From contig CM069870.1 in the NCBI GenBank assembly GCA_036172665.1, forward strand, positions 62,372,212 through 62,436,211: DNA of 64,000 nucleotides, given 5' to 3'. Below the pieces are notes generated by a model. It had not been told where the DNA came from, searched no databases, and saw only the letters and a program-made list of their open reading frames with translations. The DNA is from Prosopocoilus inquinatus. Lineage: Eukaryota; Arthropoda; Insecta; Coleoptera; Lucanidae. Shown here piece by piece: positions 57,401 through 64,000 of this stretch (within the stretch, counting starts at the first letter, position 1; every line of letters begins with the position of its first letter). Both the position numbers and the translations under genes were made by a program.

Positions 57401-59886
57401 AAGAAACAGGGAAACAAAAATGTACGTACGGCACGGGGAGCTATGCCGGAGCTATTTTTAGATGCCTCGACTGCGATTTTGGAAAGGGATCACAGTCCAG
57501 AAAACGCAATTTTCGAGTTCTTTCGAAAATTTCCCGAGAGCGTGGCCTTGGAATTTGAAAACAGCTTTTAGAAGGAAGCCTATCAAAATAATTTCTTATC
57601 GTTTTCGGTTTATACAATTCCAAATTGCTAGTCAGTTGCTAGATTTGCTGAATTTTACAAATAATAACAAATTATTCATAATATAATTAATGAAGAGATA
57701 TGCGTTCTATTTAGGTTGCAATCAAGAGGTTTTTCCTTCAGTCAAACTTTTTCGATCCTAAGTCAAAGATATTGGAAAGAAAGAAATATTGGAAATTTTC
57801 TTTGTAATGAATAAACCAGCCAACATTACAGAAATAACTTGTTTAGTTGGAGTTAATATTTGCACTTGCGTTGGACAGTCTTAGTTGGAATCATTCGAGG
57901 ATATCCTAATTTGGACATCCTGTAGGATATATTTATTTAGACTTTATACAGAATTTCCTAACTAAACTCTTATTATCTCCACAGAATTCAACATTTGAAT
58001 AGGAATGAACTTGGCCTTGGAATTTTATCGTTCGTTCTTGCCAAAAATAAGAAAAACTATTTTATTTTTATAACAAATTTGAATGACTAACAAATACTGA
58101 TTACGAAAAGTGTAATTCTGAATGTTATGGGATGTTGTCTCTGCTGACTTTAGTATGCAGAGCAGAAAAAATCTGATTGAAATTTTCGAAAAATTATAAA
58201 CTGGATAAAGTTCTCGTATTACCTTTGGAGAAACGGAAAAAGTCTTATAGAAGTGAATGACGTTAAAGTAGAGGGCACAAAAGTATTAAATTGTCTGTCT
58301 TTAGGCAAATGGTATTGATGGAAGCAAGAAGTGCCGCGGATAATATAGAAAAGGAAAACACTTGCTTAAGGTCATACATGGCACTAAGGAAAATAAAAAA
58401 TAATAATCCATTCGCGATCTTCCTCTTAGCTTTCGAAATAGAACTACTTTAATTTTCTTTCTTTTCCCAGATAGAAGATACTATGATATTATCCCGGAAA
58501 GTAAAAAGTGCCAGATGGACCATTAGAATCAGGTCATCTAACTCTCCAAGAGATGAAACAAGCTTCAGAAAATGTCAACAGTAGATTTAATGAGCGCTTA
58601 ACTCAAAATGACCATGACCAATATTTAGGTCTATCTATGTATATAAAGTTAATCGAAGAAAAGGAAGTAGAGACGAGAAAAAATGGATTGGCATGCGAAA
58701 AAATGATGAAAGTGAGCATTGAAAGAAATTCGACCGAACAAAAGATCAAGATAGTTTTCACCGTCAGGAGAAGTGGCGCATGATAAGACATGCATTAGAA
58801 GAAAATGACCACTGGATATTAGAGATAATTAAAAGTATAACCAATATGGAAAATAAAAAAATCATGAGAATGGGAGAGACCAGAACGTAATAGGCAAGAA
58901 GAGAAATATGCTGAAGGCTGTAATACAAATCCAATCCTAAAACAATAAATGTTGTAAGAAAGAAAACGTAAAATTACTATTGAAAGAATCTATGATTACT
59001 ATGAATAGCTTATAAGAGCAGGAAGATCCAAGGTACAACGTGAAAGGTTAGTACACCCTAGCTGATATAGCAAGAAAACAGCTTAATTGGCAGGGATACC
59101 ACCAGAGCTTTTCAAATTGGATTCCAATTGAAAGAAAAAGAAGAAGATTCCAACTGAAAGAAGGAAAGAGGGGAATACCGTGGAAGGAAGAGGGCATTGG
59201 AAGAATAATGTACGAGAAGAAATAATTAATGCAAGACCTCAAAGAAATTTAAATTATAGAAGAAGATTCCAATTGAAAGAAGGAAAAAGGGGAATATCGT
59301 GATTAAGGCATTGGAAGGATAATGTACGAGAAAAAATAATAATTAATGCAAGACCTCAGACAAGTTTAAATTATACACTCAGAAAGTTTTCTCAAGGAAA
59401 GAAGCTAATAATTCTATGGCGAAACGAAGAAGGAGGAGAATGAGACAAGGAGAACACTACTACCGAGTAAAAATTAAAAAATCGTAAAATCTTTGTATAG
59501 GCGGCATGATACTTGAACTGTGTAGACTTAAGTTCTTGGATGGAGTTATTGTAGAAGTTGAACCAAATCAGTAACCCAATCTTGCACAAGAATTAGGGGC
59601 GTTATTTCTGCCTCAACCAATTTTAAATTTCATTTACCTGATTTCTTCGATATTCCAAGACAGAGACTTCGAAAAGTTGAGCGTTTTGTATGCCGATTCC
59701 ACAAAATGTTAAGTACCGCTGGAAAACCTCGACGTCGTGCGGAGTGAACTCCTTGGAGTCGTCTATTTTATTTATTATCTGCGCGACCCCGATGACTTCC
59801 CCCTCGTAGTTACAGATGGGCATGCACAGGATTAAGTTGGTCTTGTAACCTGTCTTGAAGTCAATTTCGCTGTTGAATCGCGGGTC
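42445..59886 (-). CDS. Pde6: Pde6-type cGMP phosphodiesterase, C-terminal 700 aa
   Basis: Hydrolyses cyclic nucleotides, mainly cGMP in the Drosophila orthologue. Eight exons are visible: 59886-59638, 54012-53869, 48174-47446, 47018-46695, 46585-46432, 46373-46237, 46180-45946, 42575-42445. Phases are consistent across 2,103 nt. Exon 1 here is the end of GAF-A ([19 protein letters not shown]). Exons 2-3 hold GAF-B ([43 protein letters not shown]). Exons 3-7 hold the HD catalytic domain: [59 protein letters not shown]. The last exon ends [10 protein letters not shown], a polybasic stretch plus CaaX box (CCFL) predicting geranylgeranylation and membrane attachment, as in fly Pde6 and photoreceptor PDE6. 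The 5' exons lie beyond the right edge. UGT is nested in the last intron. Confidence 0.96.
42637..42754. repeat. MITE-like hairpin in last Pde6 intron
   Basis: TATAGTCGCGATCA at the left is mirrored by the right end GATCGCGACTGTAC. Further imperfect pairing joins AACCTTTACCAC with GTGGTTAACTTG across a short loop. Confidence 0.65.
43085..45164 (+). CDS. UDP-glycosyltransferase (UGT)
   Basis: ER membrane enzyme conjugating a sugar from UDP-sugar to small lipophilic compounds. Exons: 43085-43328, 43520-44311, 44460-44679, 44882-45164; 1,539 nt, 512 aa, normal family length. Features: N-terminal signal peptide ([21 protein letters not shown]); [16 protein letters not shown] with the catalytic His; donor domain [24 protein letters not shown]; the UGT signature [20 protein letters not shown] and IFGDQ; C-terminal membrane span ([20 protein letters not shown]); and the cytosolic tail ending KEKAN, a KxKxx ER-retrieval signal. 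The signature has SHCG where THGG is common. Intron 2 starts with GC (TTAG|GCAAGT), a consensus GC-AG site needed to keep QQDVLAHPNV in frame. The gene lies inside the last intron of Pde6 on the opposite strand. Confidence 0.96.
44712..44858. repeat. Short foldback element in UGT intron 3
   Basis: CTTGGCTTCCGGTTGGAA is mirrored by TTCCGACCGGAAGCCAAG about 50 bp on, then comes GCGGAAGCCTTCAA. Both outer motifs match the ends of the 36066-36486 element. TTTGAATT flanks it on both sides. It fills most of the 202-bp intron between 44679 and 44882. Confidence 0.7.
45165..45945. other. Rest of the last Pde6 intron
   Basis: AT-rich to about 45650, then a GC-richer stretch to 45915 with a 60-codon open frame on the minus strand. 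No acceptable splice arrangement ties that frame to Pde6. Confidence 0.4.
50029..50756. repeat. Tandem duplication, about 370-bp unit
   Basis: 50029-50371 and 50399-50756 are diverged copies sharing AACTGAGGAACATA, CGCTAGGAAACAGAAGAACA, AAAGTATGAATAGAGAAGT, GGCAAAGAAATAT and TAACGAGA. The offset grows from 367 to 381 bp through small indels. Purine-rich on the plus strand. Confidence 0.85.
52151..52486 (-). other. Cysteine-containing open frame, no start codon
   Basis: The frame has a hydrophobic, signal-like stretch ([16 protein letters not shown]) followed by [14 protein letters not shown] and VGDSCC. There is no ATG before the hydrophobic stretch, so any product would need an upstream exon. 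A similar C-x6/7-C-x5-C spacing occurs at 61621-61700 (-). It may be an exon relic or chance. Confidence 0.25.
54261..54923. repeat. Direct repeat pair in Pde6 intron, about 280 bp
   Basis: 54261-54525 and 54627-54923 are diverged copies sharing GTAGTTGTTGCAACAAA, TAAAAATAGTTTGATTCGAAG, GGGGATTAATCC and AAACGCGTTTGGA. A further 54-bp-period pair (CATGAAACTTCA...TAGTATCAG) lies at 55007-55042 and 55061-55096. Confidence 0.85.
55331..55431. repeat. Perfect 50-bp inverted repeat with 1-nt spacer
   Basis: 55331-55380 is the exact reverse complement of 55382-55431; only T 55381 separates them. The arms include CATTACACAG, AAAGAAAATCC and GCAATTGAC. A perfect arm pair with almost no loop is rare in native DNA. 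Confidence 0.9.
55500..57063. other. Pde6 intron, nothing recognised
   Basis: AT-rich intron DNA without a recognisable gene or repeat. Confidence 0.5.
57064..57138 (-). other. Possible cassette exon of Pde6 (75 nt)
   Basis: A pyrimidine-rich acceptor (CCGGTCACTCTGTAG) at 57139 onward and a donor (GAGACG|GTATGC) at 57063 bound 25 open codons in phase 0 at both ends. Insertion between the GAF-A exon (59638) and the GAF-B exon (54012) would keep the frame. The peptide is Ser/Arg-rich and contains RRPSS, a PKA/PKG-type site. Fly Pde6 joins these exons directly, so this would be lineage-specific. Speculative. Confidence 0.3.
57139..59637. other. Pde6 intron, GC-rich patch and purine-rich frames
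   Basis: 57160-57330 is locally CpG- and GC-rich. 58300-59470 is purine-rich with short plus-strand frames (91 codons at 58508-58783) that match nothing known. A tandem pair is listed separately. Confidence 0.4.
59141..59376. repeat. Tandem duplication, 119-bp unit
   Basis: 59141-59259 and 59260-59376 share AAGAAGATTCCAA, GAAAGAAGGAAA, GGGGAATA, ATAATGTACGAGAA and TTAATGCAAGACCTCA. Adjacent copies with few changes suggest a fairly recent duplication. Confidence 0.85.
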
Positions 59887-62271
59887 CTGCAACAAAAGAA
59901 GCGACACAATTTATCTTTTTTTTTCCCCCAATTACCACCCTGATGTACATAATTTATTACTCGGGACAATAGTTCAAAAAAAAGTGTATCTTTGCATTGT
60001 GTTCGCTGTAAATGCAGAGGAGCTTTTATTCCGATGACAAATTATGTCATGACGTGCGGAAATTTCCTCGGATAATAAATATATAGGCGCAGCAAACAAT
60101 TTAAACGCACAGAGGAAACATCATTAAATATGAATGGGGCGAGAATAAATTTCAAAGCTGTCACCGCCGCCGCCGCCGCCTTTAGCAAAGCAAAATCGCC
60201 GGTGATCGGCGATGAATGTAATTATTTTGTGTAAATCAATTCGTTTCATTAATTTCACGAGGCGAATTTATTTTCGTGTTTTATGGCTCGCTTAAATTAG
60301 GATGTTTCCAGATTCGTTTCGTTTTACGACTGCCATCAATTATCCTGGAACGCATTCGGAGAAAGACGTTGTTCGAATTAATTGGAAAAATCCGTCATAA
60401 TAATGTCTTTTTTTTTGCTAAACCTATTATTTAAAAAGGGCCAATGTAATAAATCGCAAATTGACAAGAAATTGATTGGAGTTTATAATTTCTTAGGCTC
60501 AACCGAGTATGGAAAGCAGAAAGCTTTCGCTTGCAACACAAAGTTCCTTAAGGTATCAGTTATCGATGTATAATTAGCCTGAAGTTTTTGAAAGAATATT
60601 GATCTTAGCTTAAACAATTTGAAAAGCATTAAAAGTTGTTAATGAATATAAGTTCCCTTTCTTCACTTTGAAACCTGTATCATCTTATGGTCAGCAAATT
60701 AGTTTCCAAATTAATTAATCCTAATAGGAATGAGCAGCTTCGTTATTGTGTAGAATGTCAGTTCTTATCTTTTATAAATTTATTGTTTTGTATTGCTGCT
60801 ACCTACCTAAGTAAAAGCAAGATTTGAGCTGAAAAAATTGATTTACGATACTGCCTGCAGCTCAATCGTGACGGGCGTGAAGGTTTACTTAATCGCGAAA
60901 ATAATTGAGGACCACCTAATGTTAACTAAAGACAAGGACAGAATAAAAGGCAATGGCTCAATTTATGCAACAATTTAACGTCAAAAAATATTTTCATCAA
61001 GAAATACGAAATAAACGTGACCACAAATTCCAACAAACATCTTAAAAATTGAACGTAAATGCAACTGTATTAAATCAAAACTTCAACGAAATTAAACGGA
61101 AGCCAAATTTACATGAAATGTACTTCAATTCCCTACCAAAAATAGTCACAAATTTGTAAAATAAAAATAAACTATCGAACGGCGGATATGCTTCTGGTTT
61201 TAAAAAATCGGAAATTGATTTGAAAACCAGTTCATAATCGATCAGAGCGCTAAAATTATTCATACTACAACAAAATAGGCCTAACGCGGGGGAATCTCCC
61301 ACCTGAACGTCTACGTCGCCGAGACCCACGTCCGGTCCTGTCGGTTCATCGGGGCAAATATTGACTTGTGAAGACACCAAACCAAAGCCGGTTCCAAGGG
61401 CCGAAAGGGCACGAAAGGGTTGCTTCTAGAAAGCCGCTAGCAAATGTCTGTTGCCCGAGAAGGATCATCACAGGAAGGTCATCGCTAAAATGTACTAGCT
61501 AATACTCCAAGAAAACCAATAAAAAAAATTGTACTCTCGAAACTTAAAGCCCGAAAGGGAAGAAAAACACGACAGTAATAATTTGCGCGAAAAGATCAAC
61601 AATCGCAAACATATCTGTCCATAACCGAGGGGACGAGCTGGGACAAACTCGGATGAGTTTGCAATCCACCAGGGCACCAAGATTACAGCCGACCGAAGTC
61701 GTTGTATTGACGGAAACCCTCCAAGGTCCTGCCCTTACTGTTATAAATTTGGCTATTATGTAGTAGATAGCATTTCTTAATTTTGTATTACGTTGACAAC
61801 TTAGCAACGTTATTTTATACTAAAAATTATACTGAACGTCTTGGCCGTTTTTCTGTTGTCTACTTTACGCACTGAAATGAACTCGGAAGCTAAAGTTAAG
61901 TTCATTTATTCGAGTCCGTTCATTTTTGCACTTTTATCTCGCAGTTACGAATAACTGAAGTCAACTCGTGGTTTCACATGGTTTTGATAGTACGGTAGAG
62001 GATAATAAAGTCCGGGCACGTACTTTTTGATAAAATAAATTTGTAATTTTAATAAAATTTGACATTTCACATTATTTTACGCTTTGCCAGCAGTATAACC
62101 GCCCCAAAACAAACTTACTTTACCAAATTGTTTCAAAATAAACATGATATGTTATATGCTTGCCGGGATCTTACTGTCCGCTACCGTAGTTAAAAAAAAA
62201 ACGTAATTCATTTTAGCGGTGAGTAATAGCGTAACAAATATGTCAAAATGTAATAGCAGGAACAACGTTGT
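59887..62271. other. Pde6 intron, left part
   Basis: A short (CCG)n run lies at 60164-60180. Minus-strand frames at 61261-61380 (VNICPDEPTGPDV, VGDSPALGLFCC) and 61621-61740 (GCNLGALVDCKLIRVC) have cysteine spacing reminiscent of 52151-52486 but no complete gene model. The exons encoding the start of GAF-A are not here and must lie beyond the window. Confidence 0.45.
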
Positions 62272-63110
62272 CAGTGGCGTAACTAGAACTCAACTCGCCG
62301 GGTTGCAAAAGTTTTATCAGTGCCTTTTATTATTACAACATTTATCATTAAGAATGTAAAACTAAGAAAAAAAAATCTTTGGCTGCTTATTTTCAATTCT
62401 AAATAAGTCAAGACTGCTTAATTACATTTGGATTATCCTATTTCTAAAAAGTGACAAGAGCTGCCAAAATTTTAGGTTAGAAAAGCTGCCGAAAACTAGG
62501 GCCGAGCGAAGCACGTTTAAACTATTTCTCGGACACTTTCTCGAAGATATTTGTTTTGAAACAAAAGTAATTGCGGCTTCAGATTAATCGATGACACTGC
62601 TCATGTTTAAAATTTCTTTGAAACTTCTTTTAACTATTTGTGTTCGATTTTATTTATTTGAAAATTGTTTTTTTATAACACAATGTTCTGAATATTTTCT
62701 AGAGTTTTTGAGTTGCGTTGAAATTTCTTCCCCACAAATAAAGTTACGACTTATGGTAACAGATGGTGCCACATGTGCATGTAAATTCTTTCGCTTTAAC
62801 TATTTTAACATAAAATTTTATTTATTTATTCGTTGTTGGAAGTTGGAAGACATTGTCCGTGAACGTTTTGAAATTGTTTTCCGGCAATAACATTTCCGAA
62901 AATTTATCCTATTAGTTTTTCTTCTTTCTTTTTTCATTTTCTTTCGTTTTTTTTTTTACTTATTTCAGACTATTCTGTATTTGAAAATATTTTGAAAATC
63001 TTTGAAGAATGATGCTTTTCGGAGTTTGTAAATTTTTAGAGATCCAGGCAAAAATTTTTACTCTGTACTCCGAACAGGCAATCCCTGCAACCCCTATAGC
63101 TACGCCACTG
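62272..63110. mobile_element. Old hAT-type non-autonomous element
   Basis: The left end CAGTGGCGTAACTAG is mirrored at the right end by the complement of CAGTGGCGTAGCTATAG. CAGTGGCGTA is a classic hAT terminus. The flanking 8-mers AACGTTGT and AACGCTGA match at six of eight bases, a decayed target duplication. At 839 bp it has no transposase. Confidence 0.8.
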
Positions 63111-63867
63111 AACGCTGATCACAACGACGACTGGATGCTACAAACTACAAGCTCGCCACAAATTAATAAAGCCAAACTTGGCTACGCGCATAACTACGAA
63201 GAGAAGGGCTTGGAAGAATCAAAACCAATCAGACATACACAATAGCCAACCGTGTATAAGATGACATCAGTAATAACCAACGGCGTCAAATGTCAATGGT
63301 GAACGCAATTTATAATAGACTAGGAAAGTAAACGTCACAGAAGGCGGAGCTGAGTCGTTTACTATCTTTGTCTAATAAATCAGACGTGTGTCGTAAATTA
63401 CTCTCGCTGTAATGCCGGAGTTGATCTGAACATAACCTAACATTTAAGAATGTTAAGACGAGATTAAACAGGTTATTACAGTTTTACAAGTTGGTATCTT
63501 GTACATTGTATTGGAAAATTGTTGACAAACTTATTGCATGCTTTCCCAGAGACTTTTTGTTATTTTGTTGTGTTAGGTTATGTTTATTAATGGTTTGTTG
63601 ACCTGCAGCTGAACTAAGCTTAGACAAGCATTTTATACATTTTTTTAATAACAAATAAATTAACTAATTACGTACAATAAGCACAAATAAAATAATTTTA
63701 TTGAAGCTCTTTTCATTCGAAGTTTTAGTGATAAAAAAAAGTTTACACAACAGCTCTCTGTGAAGTGAGTATTTTCAGTTTGTTTGGCGTAACCCATACA
63801 ATTTTTGCAGTCCAATAGTTTCAAATTTCGCACCAGCTTTAAGACCGCCCACCGGGCCAATAAAAGT
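63111..63867. other. Pde6 intron, right part
   Basis: No gene. The words ATTAATAAAGCCAAA and TGGCT at about 63163 recur at 52637, marking a shared repeat. Confidence 0.4.
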
Positions 63868-63984
63868 TTACCTTAAGCCACGTACAGACTTGCAACTGCG
63901 TCAAATAAGGAACCGCGCGTCTTTAAGACGCGGCGTGGTTCGTTACTTGGCGCAGTTGGAAGTCTGTACGTGGCTTTAAGGTAA
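63868..63984. repeat. 117-bp hairpin MITE with TTAA ends
   Basis: TTAAGCCACGTACAGACTTG at the left is mirrored by AGTCTGTACGTGGCTTTAA at the right, and pairing continues inward (GGAACCGCGC with GTGGTTC) to a central GTCTTTAAGAC. Outer TTAA on both sides is compatible with piggyBac-like target duplication. Confidence 0.75.
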
Positions 63985-64000
63985 GTATAATGTCGACACA

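Noticed and set aside
58508..58783. 91-codon ORF in a Pde6 intron
   Set aside because: Purine-rich composition explains the open frame; no domain, splice signal or homology recognised.
54012..59638. Second gene in the large Pde6 intron
   Set aside because: Frames are short and repeat-derived; only the 75-nt exon candidate has plausible splice signals.
61261..61380. Resemblance of the FCC-x3-NNF frame to fungal hydrophobins
   Set aside because: Only a few residues match, the eight-cysteine pattern is absent and there is no gene model.
61303..61380. Segment as the upstream GAF-A exon of Pde6
   Set aside because: A donor-like CAG|GTGGGA exists, but the peptide does not match the GAF-A sequence that should precede DPRFN.
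1..64000. CRISPR arrays, rRNA, tRNA, bacterial promoters or operons
   Set aside because: Direct repeats found are tandem duplications or transposon copies without spacers; no cloverleaf or rRNA sequence recognised; gene structures are eukaryotic.

Overview
The window is eukaryotic nuclear DNA, almost certainly insect and most like a beetle. It is AT-rich, its genes are split by short GT-AG introns, and its recognisable proteins (Pde6-type phosphodiesterase, UDP-glycosyltransferase, aminoacylase-1, Golgin-7, PAGR1/PA1) are typical insect forms. The species call is inference. No bacterial operon, CRISPR array, rRNA or tRNA was found.

Layout. 1-4.2 kb: gene-free, with two inverted-repeat elements and a hAT-like relic. 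4.2-6.1 kb (-): a seven- or eight-exon gene for a predicted secreted protein with a coiled-coil linker and six ankyrin repeats. 6.3-12.7 kb: degenerate ATCGATT-rich repeats, a 163-bp tandem repeat, and a very young intact Ty1/copia element (218-bp LTRs differing at one base, GATTC target duplication). 12.7-24.5 kb: a nested transposon graveyard. An old plus-strand LINE is interrupted by a MITE, a young 3.0-kb non-autonomous LTR element, a minus-strand LINE with a 14-bp target duplication and a short 89-bp element; a second minus-strand LINE and a 0.54-kb foldback element follow. 24.5-30.7 kb: mostly gene-poor, with a hairpin element, one candidate small secreted protein and a GC-shifted unknown block.

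30.8-35.9 kb (+): aminoacylase-1, seven exons, complete (410 aa). Its 3.3-kb first intron holds a possible solo LTR with a heat-shock-like promoter. 36.07-36.49 kb: a foldback element. 37.2-37.7 kb (-): Golgin-7 (GOLGA7), complete. 38.4-38.9 kb (+): PAGR1/PA1, complete and divergent from GOLGA7. 39.3-40.9 kb: a hAT-like non-autonomous element with an exact 8-bp target duplication.

42.4 kb to beyond the right edge (-): Pde6, eight exons visible, covering the end of GAF-A, GAF-B, the HD-type catalytic domain and a CaaX terminus; its 5' exons lie outside. A complete UGT gene (43.1-45.2 kb, +) sits inside the last Pde6 intron on the opposite strand. The large Pde6 introns hold tandem duplications, a perfect 50-bp inverted repeat, hAT remains and small hairpin elements.

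The host genes act in unrelated processes: cGMP/cAMP breakdown, detoxification, N-acyl amino acid hydrolysis, protein palmitoylation, histone methylation complexes. I see no pathway cluster. The points most worth checking are the secreted ankyrin protein, the nested UGT with its GC-AG intron, a possible phosphorylatable cassette exon between the Pde6 GAF domains, the perfect palindrome, and the datable transposon stack.
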